From: RGIG4608 sp045125655
GTDB lineage: Bacteria; Bacillota; Clostridia; Oscillospirales; CAG-272
Length of the DNA: 64,000 bases
Assembly: GCA_045125655.1 (NCBI GenBank)
Contig: JBGVNP010000063.1
Span: 1-64,000 of the forward strand
Direction of reading: 5' to 3'
Position 1 is the first letter of the stretch. Every line of letters starts with the position of its first letter. The translations under genes and the position numbers were made by a program. The notes under the pieces were generated by a model. It was not told the DNA's origin and made no database searches. It worked only from the letters and a program-made list of their open reading frames with translations. Shown in pieces: positions 9,481 to 18,356 of this stretch.

Positions 9481-10857
9481 TTAATCATGAACGACAACGT
9501 CGTTAAGTGAAACTAATTTAATTTGGTAAGCACCGTCAAATATTGCTACAAGGCCCTTAACATCAATTGTTTTACCATTGAAGTAGCTTGCAGTAACGAC
9601 ATTGCCGTTAGCATCCTTCAATACTTCAGTTCTAACAGTAATTGTTTTACCGTCAGCAGTGCAAGTGAGTGTCATTGCGCCGTTACTGTCTGTATCACTT
9701 TGAGTTGTATAAACCTTAGTAACTTTAAGGTTCTTCATCTCAATAGCAGTATTAAGAGCAAGCTCTGTATACTTAAATGTCTTGTATGTGTCATCATCGT
9801 CAGTTTCACCCTTAATCAATACATCTTCAATCTTACGGTTAACGAATTCATCGGGAGTTGTAAGAGTATATTCAATAGGTTGGTCTTTTGCAAGAACCTT
9901 GATGTTGTCGGGGTGATTGGGGTTAGCAGCGATATACTTGATACCGGAAACCTGATATGTTCCGCCACCTTCCCAGTAAGTAACCGTACCAACGATTCTT
10001 AACAAGTTACCAATCTTAAGCATGCTGCGTTCATTAAAGTTGAATCCGTAATAAACGTACATACCGTGGTACATACCTGTTTCTTCGCTGTAAGCCTGAA
10101 CGTATAAGCCCTGGCTAAAGTTTTTAACGATAATCGCTTCAAAAGCAACCTTCTTGTTAAGGTACTTTTCAGGGTTAATAGCAAGCTCCTTAGTGTCAAC
10201 CTCAATTGCACTTCCTGTAAAGAAGTTAGGGTCAACATCGTTGGAGTGAAGATGCTTTTTGTAAGTACGTGCCTGCATATATGCATCCCAGCAAGGATCT
10301 CTATATGCTACGTCATCAGCCTTGAAAAGAGCAAAACCTTCTTGAAGAATTTCAATATTCAAGCAACGGTAGTCTGTCATTTCAGCTGTTTTGTACCAAA
10401 CCCAAACCATGTGTCTTTCACCGGTTGTGTCTGTATTCCAAGTTTCAGTGTCACTTTCCACGATAATGGATGTGGCATTTTTCATTCTTTCCTTAGTGAA
10501 GTCGGAAGCAGTTTTACCCCATTTTTCGATAACACCGGTAGATTCGGGTGTGTCGATTCCGAGATATCTTGCCTTGAGTACGTCCACGTTCTTATCACCC
10601 AATTTGATGGGCTTAGAAAGATTGAAGTGAGTTGTATCTCCGTCTATATGCAACTTGAGAGTTACTTCCTGGTAAATTCTACCGGAATTAGGATTGAATT
10701 TTACAAGGGAAGCATAGTCAACCCACTCAGGGAGGGTGGTTTCACCACCCTGCTGAGTAGTTGTACCTGGAGTATTGGGTGTATTACAAGCAACAAAACA
10801 GGTAATAAGTGTGCAAATAAGAAGAAGAAAACTAATTATTCTAATGTTTGTCTTCAT
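9481..10857 (-). CDS. Lipoprotein with thermonuclease (SNase-like) domain and OB-fold domain
   Basis: A 458-residue lipoprotein; the lipid Cys is 20 or 24 (L-I-T-C or F-V-A-C). Residues about 60-210 form a staphylococcal-nuclease domain with all catalytic positions: D-G-D-T (72-75), Arg97, the I-D-T-P-E motif (Asp102, Glu105) and Arg148. Such enzymes cut DNA and RNA with calcium. Residues about 225-320 look like a nucleic-acid-binding OB fold (V-A-F-E-A-I-I-V, later G-T-V-T-Y-W), and a further beta domain ends the protein. An extracellular nuclease anchored beside a sugar-type ABC importer suggests scavenging of nucleic acids, which is inference. The ribosome site is weak, so expression may be lower than its neighbours. 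Confidence 0.85.
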   Translation of the reverse strand: MKTNIRIISFLLLICTLITCFVACNTPNTPGTTTQQGGETTLPEWVDYASLVKFNPNSGRIYQEVTLKLHIDGDTTHFNLSKPIKLGDKNVDVLKARYLGIDTPESTGVIEKWGKTASDFTKERMKNATSIIVESDTETWNTDTTGERHMVWVWYKTAEMTDYRCLNIEILQEGFALFKADDVAYRDPCWDAYMQARTYKKHLHSNDVDPNFFTGSAIEVDTKELAINPEKYLNKKVAFEAIIVKNFSQGLYVQAYSEETGMYHGMYVYYGFNFNERSMLKIGNLLRIVGTVTYWEGGGTYQVSGIKYIAANPNHPDNIKVLAKDQPIEYTLTTPDEFVNRKIEDVLIKGETDDDDTYKTFKYTELALNTAIEMKNLKVTKVYTTQSDTDSNGAMTLTCTADGKTITVRTEVLKDANGNVVTASYFNGKTIDVKGLVAIFDGAYQIKLVSLNDVVVHD

Positions 10858-10897
10858 ATTTATATTTACCTATAACTTTATGAATGTTGTCAAATAA

Positions 10898-12337
10898 TTA
10901 CTGGGACATTTCGCATTCGTCTATTGCGTCTTTGAACTGCTTATCAATGTAAGAATCGATACCGCTGGGATTCTTTGCGTAGTTTTCCATACAGTTCTTA
11001 AGAAGAGCACCTACCATATCACGAGCTGTGGATGAACCCTTGAAAGCAGGAGATGTGTAGTAGTATTCTTCAAGCTCCAAGCAAAGATCCATTGCCATGT
11101 ATGTGATAGTGTCGTTGTCATGTTCAGCTGTCAACTTATTGTTGAACCATTCAAGGTCTCTTACGGACTTGATTACGGGAACGTAACCGGAAACGTCAGC
11201 AAAAGAAGCCTGAAGATCTGTTGTTGTTGTAAGGAACTTCATAAAGAGCCAAGCTGCGATGTTTTCCTGAGTATTGCCCTTGTCAAGAAGTACAAGAGAG
11301 GGACCCTGAGAAATAACCTTAGGATTAGAAGGATCTGCCTGAGGAATGGGAGCAACACCTACTTCGAAAGGATAGTTGCCATCGCCGTCAGCAGCAGGAC
11401 ACTGGTTACCTGCACCTGCGGTAGAACCGATACCGAAGTAAGATTCCTGAGCTGTGAAGAGTGTAGATGTGTAAGCACCGTGAAGCTCCTGAGTTGTAAC
11501 GTAGCCCTTAGCGTGCCATTCAGCAAATCTCTTTACGAATGCTCTGTTTTCGGCATTGTCGAAGAGGAACTTGTTGTCGCCTGTAGCTGTTGTATAGTCA
11601 GAACCCATCTGTTCGCACATTGTGATGAACCAGTTGGCTTCGGAGTCATAACCAAAGGGTACACAATCGGGATCGATTGCTTTGATCTTCTTGCAAAGCT
11701 CTTCTACGTCATCCCATGTCTTGGGAACTTCAAGACCGTTCTTTTCAAAGAATGTCTTGTTGTAGTAAAGAATCTCAGTAGACTTTGAGAAGGGGAGTGT
11801 ATACATCCAGTTAACACCGTTTACCTGTGCAAAGTTTCTACCTTCGTTGTAGAAACCTTCAAGGAAGTCAGCTTTCTGTGCAGCTGTAAGACCAAGAGTA
11901 TCGTGGTCGATAAGCTGGTCGAGAGCGATTACCTTACCTGTTTCAAGGTACATAGCAACGTGGTCGGGATAGCAGTAAGAAATGTTAGGACCTGCTCCAA
12001 CACCAAGTTCCTCTTTGATAAGGTCACGAGTTGCGTCGTAGTTTGACTGATATTCAAACTTAACAGTAATGTTGGGATAGAGTTCCTGGAACTGATCTAT
12101 ACCGTCATCGGGAACAGCTGTGTAGAATGCTTCAACGATAGCACGAAGCTTCTGACCCATAGAAGAATAGAATGTGATTGTAACGGGTGTCTCCGTATCA
12201 AATGTTGCATCTCCGATTTGCCAGTCGGGGATTTCACCTTGCTGACCCTGAGATTGGGTGCCACCGCCACAAGCTGTCATAGCAAGTGTGCTGAGGATCA
12301 TTGTCAAAGCAAGGAGGAAAGAGAGAAATTTTTTCAT
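10898..12337 (-). CDS. Extracellular solute-binding lipoprotein of a carbohydrate ABC transporter (family 1)
   Basis: A 479-residue substrate-binding lipoprotein: signal peptide with M-T-A-C (lipid Cys23), a Gly/Gln linker, and a body with the family-1 binding-protein pattern, for example the W-D-D-V-E-E-L-C-K-K segment and the Y-Y-N-K-T-F-F-E-K hinge. An in-frame ATG 21 bases upstream (12358) was rejected because the AAAGGA site lies inside that extension. The gene sits after the ATPase and two permease genes in a full CUT1-type importer. Ligand unknown; oligosaccharide or glycerol-phosphate-like compounds are typical for this family. Confidence 0.92.
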   Translation of the reverse strand: MKKFLSFLLALTMILSTLAMTACGGGTQSQGQQGEIPDWQIGDATFDTETPVTITFYSSMGQKLRAIVEAFYTAVPDDGIDQFQELYPNITVKFEYQSNYDATRDLIKEELGVGAGPNISYCYPDHVAMYLETGKVIALDQLIDHDTLGLTAAQKADFLEGFYNEGRNFAQVNGVNWMYTLPFSKSTEILYYNKTFFEKNGLEVPKTWDDVEELCKKIKAIDPDCVPFGYDSEANWFITMCEQMGSDYTTATGDNKFLFDNAENRAFVKRFAEWHAKGYVTTQELHGAYTSTLFTAQESYFGIGSTAGAGNQCPAADGDGNYPFEVGVAPIPQADPSNPKVISQGPSLVLLDKGNTQENIAAWLFMKFLTTTTDLQASFADVSGYVPVIKSVRDLEWFNNKLTAEHDNDTITYMAMDLCLELEEYYYTSPAFKGSSTARDMVGALLKNCMENYAKNPSGIDSYIDKQFKDAIDECEMSQ

Positions 12338-12408
12338 TGGTTTTGTCCGTCCTTTCAAAAAATGAAATAATTATTTATAATTGCCAATCGGCTAATTATC
12401 TATTAATA

Positions 12409-13449
12409 TTATCCCTTGATACCGCTGCGCGATACACCCTTCATAATGTACTTTCTAAAGCAAATAAATACTATGAAGAGAGGGATGGATACCATGGCAA
12501 CTGCTGCCATTTGGAGAGGAATGTTAACCATATCGCCACGACCCTCAAGTGTGTAGTCACCGCCTCTGATACCGTTAGTAACAAGAAGGAAGTCGGGATC
12601 CTTAATAACGAGCTGTGGCCATACGTATGTGTTCCATGCGCCCATCATTTTAAGAATTGTAATGGAAATAATGGTAGGAAGTGCAAGGGGAATCATAACC
12701 TTCCAAAGATATTTGATATCACTAACACCGTCAACCTTCGCAGCGAGATAAAGCTCGTTGGGAATTTGAAGGAAGTTTTGTCTCAAAAGGTAAATGTAGA
12801 ATACACTTACAAGGAAGGGAACGATAAGAACTGTGAATCCCCATTTTTCAGTGTCATTCCAACCAAAAGCATAGATTGTCTGATAGTTGGTGATTGTGAA
12901 AAGCTCACCGGGAATCATCATAGTTGCAAGAAGTCCTGCAAAAAGTGCATTTTTACCCTTAAACTCAAGTCTTGCAAATGCAAATGCGGAAAGAACTGTA
13001 ATAACGAGTGAAAGCGCTGTTGAAACAACACCTACAAAAATTGTATTGATGAATACTCTTTCAAGATTTGCAGCTTCAAGTGCTTCACTATAGTTTTTCA
13101 AACGAATAACTTGAGGCCAAAGAGTGGGTACCATCGCATTGTACTCATCGAATGTCTTAAGTGATGAAATAATCATCCAATAGAATGGGAAGAGTACAAT
13201 AAATGCCATGAGGATAAGGAAAGCATAAACAACGACATAACCAAGTACTTTCATAACCTTAGCGGTTTTGTTAACCTGGCTCATATCTTGTTCAGCCATT
13301 ACTCTTAGCGGGTCACTTCCATTTGTGTTTCCGTCCAAAATTTCGGAAAGGTCAACATATTTGGAAATGAAATAAGAAATAGGAATAATAATTACTTCCG
13401 CCAAAAGGATGTAACCAAATGCTATCCAAAAGAAACTAATGCCAGTCAT
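12409..13449 (-). CDS. Carbohydrate ABC transporter permease, MalG-like, with extra N-terminal membrane segment
   Basis: A 346-residue inner-membrane permease. The EAA loop is visible as Y-L-A-A-K-V-D-G-V-S-D-I-K-Y-L-W-K, and the C-terminal part matches MalG/UgpE. About 70 residues precede the usual first helix (V-V-Y-A-F-L-I-L-M-A-F): they contain one more hydrophobic helix (about 5-28) and a charged linker, so 7 rather than 6 segments are expected. The ATG has GGAGGT upstream. It follows the MalF-like gene by 15 bases and precedes the binding protein. Confidence 0.92.
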   Translation of the reverse strand: MTGISFFWIAFGYILLAEVIIIPISYFISKYVDLSEILDGNTNGSDPLRVMAEQDMSQVNKTAKVMKVLGYVVVYAFLILMAFIVLFPFYWMIISSLKTFDEYNAMVPTLWPQVIRLKNYSEALEAANLERVFINTIFVGVVSTALSLVITVLSAFAFARLEFKGKNALFAGLLATMMIPGELFTITNYQTIYAFGWNDTEKWGFTVLIVPFLVSVFYIYLLRQNFLQIPNELYLAAKVDGVSDIKYLWKVMIPLALPTIISITILKMMGAWNTYVWPQLVIKDPDFLLVTNGIRGGDYTLEGRGDMVNIPLQMAAVAMVSIPLFIVFICFRKYIMKGVSRSGIKG

Positions 13450-13464
13450 TTCAGCTACCTCCTA

Positions 13465-14403
13465 TCAATAATAAGTTGTCTTTTTACTAATTGCAAGGTT
13501 AATCATTGTTATTACAAAGATAATTGCAAAGAGTATAAGCGCCGCCGCGGAAGCAATACCTGTATTACTGTTAGTAATAGATGTATAGATAAGACCTACC
13601 ATTGTGTTAAGCTCACCTGTACGAGCCATCTGATCATCGAAGATACCAACTACGTTGGAATATTCCTTAAATCCGCCAATGAAACCTGTGATTACAACGT
13701 ATGTGATCATAGGAGAGAGAAGCGGAACAGTAATTCTTGTGAAAGTTCTAACCTTAGAGGTTCCGTCAACCTTAGCAGCATCGTAATACTGCTTGTTAAC
13801 GCTTTGCAAAGCGCCGAGAAGTACGAGGATCTTAAAGGGAAGAGCGTTCCATATAATATATATCATTACAACAAATAGCTTTGTTTCCGGTGAAGAACCT
13901 GCATTAATCCAGTTTACGTAATCACCACCAAATGCCATAATGATATTGTTGATAATACCATAGGATTGAATTGTGGGTTCAAGAGCTGCAGTGTTACCTA
14001 CAACGTTAAACATTGCAGAGAATACCATACCTATCGCAAGAGAGTTCGTTACGTAGGGAAGGAAATATATTGTCTGCAAAATTCTTTGAAGAGGTTTGAT
14101 TGAGTTAAGACATACGGAAATAAGAAGCGCAAGGAATGTTGAAATCAAAACTGTAGGGATACAAAGAATCAACGTATTCTTGAGAGCACTCCAAAATCGT
14201 CCGTAATTCAAAACCTTTTCAAAGTTTTTAAGACCGATAGGAAAGTTCCATCTACCAACTCTTATAGCTGTCATTTCGTTGAATCCTTCCTGGAAGGCCA
14301 TGATCGTAGTATTGATGATAGGCCAAACAGTGAAGACAAGCAACAAAACGATTGCAGGAGCAAGGTAGAGCCAAGCTTTCCATTGTTGTTTGCTATCTAC
14401 CAT
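13465..14403 (-). CDS. Carbohydrate ABC transporter permease, MalF/UgpA-like
   Basis: A 312-residue permease with six predicted helices and the EAA loop Y-Y-D-A-A-K-V-D-G-T-S-K-V-R. This loop docks to the ATPase encoded just upstream (11 bases away). The N-terminal A-W-L-Y-L-A-P-A-I-V-L-L segment is typical of the UgpA/MalF group. It pairs with the MalG-like protein as the heterodimeric channel. Confidence 0.94.
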   Translation of the reverse strand: MVDSKQQWKAWLYLAPAIVLLLVFTVWPIINTTIMAFQEGFNEMTAIRVGRWNFPIGLKNFEKVLNYGRFWSALKNTLILCIPTVLISTFLALLISVCLNSIKPLQRILQTIYFLPYVTNSLAIGMVFSAMFNVVGNTAALEPTIQSYGIINNIIMAFGGDYVNWINAGSSPETKLFVVMIYIIWNALPFKILVLLGALQSVNKQYYDAAKVDGTSKVRTFTRITVPLLSPMITYVVITGFIGGFKEYSNVVGIFDDQMARTGELNTMVGLIYTSITNSNTGIASAAALILFAIIFVITMINLAISKKTTYY

Positions 14404-14414
14404 AATAGTTCTCC

Positions 14415-15506
14415 TTAAAATTTCATTCTTTCTTCGGTATCCTTGTTAAAGATAAATACCTTGTGAGGCTTAAGTGAGAAGCTAATGGTTTTAGCTGTAG
14501 CATCTATGTTAGAATCGGAGTTGATGATGGATCTTACAACAGGATTCTGAGAATTTGCATGTGTTGAAACAACGCTGACGTCACGTCCCATAACCTCAAG
14601 ATTGGAGAGATTACATACGAAAGGACCGTTGGGATCGAGATTAAAGCCTTCAGGACGAATGCCGACTGTTACAAGCTGGTCTGCAACACCGGGAGCATCA
14701 AGAACTGCAGCGCCACCGATATAGAGCTTGCCGCCCTTAACCTCACCGTCAAATACGTTGATAGGAGGAGTACCAAGGAACTTTGCAACGAAAAGGTTTG
14801 CGGGATCATCATAAACCGCCTGGGGCTTACCTACCTGCTGAACAACACCAAGCTTCATAACTACGATGAAGTCGGAGATGCTCATTGCTTCTTCCTGGTC
14901 GTGAGTTACGAAAATCGTTGTGATGCCTGTTTCCATCTGGATTCTCTTGATCTCTTCACGTGTCTGAAGTCTAAGACGCGCATCAAGGTTTGAAAGAGGC
15001 TCGTCAAGAAGGAGAACGCGAGGCATTTTAACAAGAGCGCGGGCAATAGCTACACGCTGCTGCTGACCACCGGAAAGCTCACTGGGCTTTCTTTCCATAA
15101 GCTCGTCGATCTGAACAAGTTTTGCTGCCTCATGAGCTCTTTCGAGCATGGCATCCTTGGAAAGTTTGTCACCACCCTTGAGATTCTGCAAGGGGAAGAG
15201 TATGTTTTGCTTTACCGTCATATGGGGGTAAAGCGCGTAGTTCTGGAAAACGAGACCTACGCCACGTTTTTCGGTCGGAAGTTCAGTAACGTCCTCTTCA
15301 CCGAAGAAGATCTGACCGGATGAGGGTTTCTGCAAACCACTGATCATGTAGAGGGTAGTACTTTTACCACATCCCGAAGGACCAAGCAAGCCGATGAGCT
15401 TACCGTCTGGGATTTCAAAGGTGAAGTTATTTACCGCTACAACATCTTCCTTTTTCTTGTCGCGATTAGGGAAGATCTTTGTTAAATTTTGCAAAACAAC
15501 TTTCAT
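14415..15506 (-). CDS. Sugar ABC transporter ATP-binding protein (UgpC/MsmK/MalK type)
   Basis: A 363-residue ATPase. Walker A G-P-S-G-C-G-K-S-T at 42-50, Q-loop at Gln88, signature L-S-G-G-Q at 144-148, Walker B V-L-L-L-D-E-P at 164-170, switch His202, and a C-terminal OB/TOBE domain (about 235-363) as in MalK-type proteins. It powers uptake by the two adjacent permeases. The presence of its own ATPase in the operon is notable, because many Firmicutes share one MsmK among importers. The ribosome site TGGAGA precedes the ATG. The RDD gene ends 43 bases upstream and may be on the same transcript. Confidence 0.95.
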   Translation of the reverse strand: MKVVLQNLTKIFPNRDKKKEDVVAVNNFTFEIPDGKLIGLLGPSGCGKSTTLYMISGLQKPSSGQIFFGEEDVTELPTEKRGVGLVFQNYALYPHMTVKQNILFPLQNLKGGDKLSKDAMLERAHEAAKLVQIDELMERKPSELSGGQQQRVAIARALVKMPRVLLLDEPLSNLDARLRLQTREEIKRIQMETGITTIFVTHDQEEAMSISDFIVVMKLGVVQQVGKPQAVYDDPANLFVAKFLGTPPINVFDGEVKGGKLYIGGAAVLDAPGVADQLVTVGIRPEGFNLDPNGPFVCNLSNLEVMGRDVSVVSTHANSQNPVVRSIINSDSNIDATAKTISFSLKPHKVFIFNKDTEERMKF

Positions 15507-15549
15507 AAAATCTCCATTTCTTTATATAAAAAAATTTTTGAGAACAACC

Positions 15550-16350
15550 TTAAAAATATTTAGCCTTATTTGCTTCCTCTTCGTGAATACGGCGGATAAA
15601 TTCCTGCTTCGCTTCGCGGGATTCAAATATTCTTTGGCTTTGTATATCAACCGTAACGGTTGATGAAAGAATGTCATGTATCGTTGAATTTGTTTTTGTG
15701 GCAATAACAAGTATAATTTGGAATATCAATAAGAGAGCTATCGCGCCGAGATTGAATATGCTTCCAATACCAAAGTAGAGCATCAGTGCCATGGCAACGG
15801 GGAACATTGTTTCAAGTGTGTATTTTCCAAGTATTGAACGAACGAATACTACAATGGGTGTTACCTTAACTCCGTCAAGACGCATAACCCCAATTCCGAA
15901 TATCTTTTTACCTACTGTTTGTCCGTTTTTGAGTATTATAGGAACTATGAACTCAAGAATAACGAATGGGAAGAGAAGTCCAAGAGAAACTATCAATATG
16001 GTAAGCGACGTTACCATTGAATAAGCATCAAGTATGGCTTCATTGGAGTTTATGTCCTTAATGCAATTTTCTATAGTATTCCTAACATCTTCGGGAAGCT
16101 CATTTTTTTGCTCCTCGGTAAGATACAAATAATCTTGGAGATCCACCTTGTGATTTTCAACAATCTTTGAAATACCATAGGAATCTCTTATTGACTGTAT
16201 TTCCGACTCCATCGTGTTGTTGTAGTTATCGTAGCCGGTTGCCGCCGAAAGCAACCAAACAGCTCCGGTAACGAGAATCATCATAAGAATGAGGTCAATA
16301 AGAAACGCAGACATACGCTTCATAAGACCGGCCTTTTGCAAATCGTGCAT
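15550..16350 (-). CDS. RDD family membrane protein
   Basis: A 266-residue membrane protein. The N-terminal K-R-M-S-A-F-L-I-D-L-I-L contains the family's Arg and Asp next to the first helix; further helices lie at about 112-137 and 170-220. Some RDD proteins act as ion/proton antiporters, others are uncharacterised. The start is uncertain: the predicted transcription start (about 16362) leaves only some 12 bases before the ATG at 16350, whereas the internal ATG at 16323 has AAAGG 8 bases upstream. I kept the longer form because it includes A-G-L-M-K-R, which aligns with the usual domain start. Confidence 0.8.
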   Translation of the reverse strand: MHDLQKAGLMKRMSAFLIDLILMMILVTGAVWLLSAATGYDNYNNTMESEIQSIRDSYGISKIVENHKVDLQDYLYLTEEQKNELPEDVRNTIENCIKDINSNEAILDAYSMVTSLTILIVSLGLLFPFVILEFIVPIILKNGQTVGKKIFGIGVMRLDGVKVTPIVVFVRSILGKYTLETMFPVAMALMLYFGIGSIFNLGAIALLLIFQIILVIATKTNSTIHDILSSTVTVDIQSQRIFESREAKQEFIRRIHEEEANKAKYF

Positions 16351-16368
16351 AGTATTTTAAAACCCTTC

Positions 16369-16397
16369 ATTATAATATATTAAGCAGGGTGTGTAAA
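16369..16397 (-). promoter_or_regulatory. Promoter of the RDD gene, possibly of the whole ABC operon
   Basis: Minus strand TTTACA (plus 16392-16397), 17 bp, TATAAT (plus 16369-16374). I saw no better promoter between the RDD gene and the ATPase gene, so it may drive the whole cluster down to 6906. Confidence 0.65.
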
Positions 16398-16617
16398 CAA
16401 AAATTGACATAGTTATAAATCATAAATTTACCCTATATACATAATAGCACAAAGTTCTTCAAAAAACAAGCATTTTTTATCAATATTCGGCGAAAAAATA
16501 ATTTTTCGTCAATTTGACAAAAAAAGCTTTTCAAAATCCTTTTCAAAAGGCATTTGTACTAAAAGTGAGCTTAAGAAAAATGAGCTATATTTATAAATTA
16601 CCCATAAAAATCAATAA
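16398..16617. other. Intergenic stretch without recognised gene
   Basis: AT-rich spacer between the RDD promoter and the terminator of the CorC-family gene. I see no convincing reading frame, RNA or promoter in it. A TTGACA at 16404-16409 on the plus strand lacks a -10 at the right distance. Confidence 0.5.
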
Positions 16618-16650
16618 AAAACGCAACAGATTTTGGCCTGTTGCGTTTTT
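16615..16650 (-). terminator. Terminator of the CorC-family gene
   Basis: A 9-bp stem ACGCAACAG/CTGTTGCGT (16621-16629 and 16638-16646) with A/T runs on both sides, just beyond the stop of the minus-strand gene at 16666. Confidence 0.85.
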
Positions 16651-16665
16651 GTGCAAAATTACTTA

Positions 16666-18000
16666 TTATTCTTCCGAATCCTCTTCTTCAAGAACGGGCT
16701 CTTCCTCCCGAACTGTAACCTCAATTTCATGGGACATAATGTCGTCTGCTTTGGTTACGGTTACGGTCAATTTTTCATAATCAAATGTAAAGCCGATTTC
16801 GGGAATACTTTCAGCTCTTTCGTTAACCCAACCGTTAACGGTTGTCGAATCGCTTTCTTCGTCAACGTCAAGCTCAAAGAACGTAAAGAACTCGTCAAGA
16901 GAAACAGTGGAAAGAACTCTGTATTTGTCATCTCCGATTTCCTTGATGGGAAGGATCTCCTCGTCGGATTCATCCCAAATTTCACCAACAAGCTCTTCAA
17001 TAATATCCTCCATACTTACAACACCCGAGGTGAGTCCGTATTCGTTAACTACGATGGCTATATGGTTGTGAGTATCCTGCATCTCCTTAAGGAGAGCATC
17101 AAGGTGCATAGTTTCGGGAACGTATTTGGGAGAGAACATAGCATCCTCAAGCTTGAAATGAGGATTTGTGTGATTAAGAAGATACTCTCTGGTGTAAAGC
17201 ACACCGGTTATCTTGTCAAGACTTTCTTGATAAACGGGAATACGTGAATAACCTTCCTCCTTGATGACCTCAAGCAGATCAGTATCGGAAATATCCTCGG
17301 GGATTGCAACGAGTGACGTTCTTTGAGTCATAACGTCAGCTGCGGTAAGGTTGTCAAGCTTAAATACGTTCTTTATGTATTCAACGTCATCCTCGTCGAG
17401 ACCGCCCTCGTCAGCACCGGCATCGAGCATAGTAACGATATCCTCTTCTGAAACGGCTTCTTCCTTTTCATCGGGATCAATACCGAAAAGCTTCAAAATT
17501 CCGTTGGTTGAAACGGTCAAGAACCAAATGACAGGTTTAAGAATCGATGTCATAACTGAAACAACGCCACAAAATGCCTTTGCAACCTTTTCCTTGTGCT
17601 TCATCGCGATTCTCTTGGGAACGAGCTCGCCGAGAACAAGTGTGAAGTATGAAAGAATGAGAGTTACAAGTATAACCGATACAGTTTGTATAAGTCCGGC
17701 GTACTGAGAAATGTCAAATTGCTTTACGATTGTTTCAGAGAGCATATCACCAAAGCTGTCGGCTGCAAAAGCGGAGCCCAAGAATCCGGCAAGAGTGATG
17801 CCAACCTGAATCGTTGACAAGAACTTTGTGGGGTCATCGATAATGTTTACTAATTTTTCTGCTTTTTTATCACCGTCATCAGCCATTGCCTTCATTTTCT
17901 GGCTGTTGAGTGAGATCACCGCGATCTCTGTCGCGGCAAAGAATGCATTAAGTGCAATAAGTGCAAATTGTAATAATAACTGACTAAATATATTAGGCAT
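16666..18000 (-). CDS. Hemolysin-C/CorC (CNNM) family membrane protein with CBS pair
   Basis: A 444-residue protein with the standard order: a CNNM/DUF21 membrane domain (about 1-190, several helices; N-A-F-F-A-A-T-E-I-A at the start), a tandem CBS pair (about 205-335; V-M-T-Q-R-T-S-L-V opens the first) and a C-terminal CorC_HlyC domain (about 350-430). Related proteins take part in magnesium or cobalt efflux and are gated by nucleotide binding to the CBS domains. The start has GGAGGA 6 bases upstream. It has a leader of about 200 nt with strong RNA structure (listed separately), so metal-responsive control is possible. The last residues are Glu-rich. Confidence 0.93.
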   Translation of the reverse strand: MPNIFSQLLLQFALIALNAFFAATEIAVISLNSQKMKAMADDGDKKAEKLVNIIDDPTKFLSTIQVGITLAGFLGSAFAADSFGDMLSETIVKQFDISQYAGLIQTVSVILVTLILSYFTLVLGELVPKRIAMKHKEKVAKAFCGVVSVMTSILKPVIWFLTVSTNGILKLFGIDPDEKEEAVSEEDIVTMLDAGADEGGLDEDDVEYIKNVFKLDNLTAADVMTQRTSLVAIPEDISDTDLLEVIKEEGYSRIPVYQESLDKITGVLYTREYLLNHTNPHFKLEDAMFSPKYVPETMHLDALLKEMQDTHNHIAIVVNEYGLTSGVVSMEDIIEELVGEIWDESDEEILPIKEIGDDKYRVLSTVSLDEFFTFFELDVDEESDSTTVNGWVNERAESIPEIGFTFDYEKLTVTVTKADDIMSHEIEVTVREEEPVLEEEDSEE

Positions 18001-18204
18001 AAATCCTCCAAATTAAAAATTCAAATGTTGTTCATAGAGCTAGCGAAGAGTGCATATCATCAGCACTTGAGCGGTGAATGCACTATTTTGCTCGGAAACG
18101 AAAAGCATCTGAACAATTTGGAATGACAGTCGTTATAGAACCGAGTTACAGGGCAACTTCGGGGTAATGGGTCCACGGTAGTAAACTCCTTTCATAATAA
18201 TACA
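18001..18204 (-). ncRNA. Structured 5' leader of the CorC-family gene, candidate riboswitch of unidentified class
   Basis: From a strong promoter at 18211-18239 the minus-strand transcript has a leader of about 200 nt. Long-range pairing (plus coordinates) joins 18022-18034 with 18110-18120. Nested inside are a 4-bp stem (18037-18040 with 18090-18093) and a perfect 7-bp stem (18049-18055 with 18078-18084). In the 5' part the segment 18141-18149 can pair either with 18181-18188 or with 18155-18162, two mutually exclusive hairpins as in a switch. The layout does not match what I remember of the M-box, yybP-ykoY, T-box or czcD classes. The pairing is seen; the regulatory role is inference. Confidence 0.55.
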
Positions 18205-18210
18205 GCATAC

Positions 18211-18239
18211 ATTATAGCATACATTTTTTGCAATTTCAA
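18211..18239 (-). promoter_or_regulatory. Promoter of the CorC-family gene
   Basis: Minus strand TTGAAA (plus 18234-18239), 17 bp, TATAAT (plus 18211-18216). The expected transcription start near 18204 gives the long structured leader. Confidence 0.8.
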
Positions 18240-18299
18240 TAGGTTTTACTTATTTTTTATTGAAATATAAAAAATATGAAAGAAAAAGAAGATTATTTG

Positions 18300-18328
18300 T
18301 TGACTGCAAAAACTAATTGTGATAAAAT
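18300..18328 (+). promoter_or_regulatory. Promoter of the cysteine desulfidase-like gene
   Basis: TTGACT (18300-18305), 17 bp, TAAAAT (18323-18328). It lies downstream of an in-frame ATG at 18276, so that longer reading frame cannot be the start on this transcript. Confidence 0.7.
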
Positions 18329-18356
18329 AAGTTTAATTTGTATTAAGGAGGATATT

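Noticed and set aside
10246..10875. Open frame of 209 codons on the plus strand
   Set aside because: It lies antisense to the well-supported nuclease lipoprotein, has no ribosome site and the translation is Cys/Ser-rich without family features.
12301..13011. Open frame of 236 codons on the plus strand
   Set aside because: Antisense to the MalG-like permease; Cys/Lys/Asn-rich product typical of shadow frames.
18010..18190. T-box element in the plus direction (a UGGGUCCACGG stretch at 18168-18178 resembles the UGGNACCGCG core)
   Set aside because: Two core mismatches, no specifier-loop layout or terminator downstream, and the plus-strand gene has its own promoter at 18300-18328. The strong promoter on the other strand makes a minus-strand leader the better reading.
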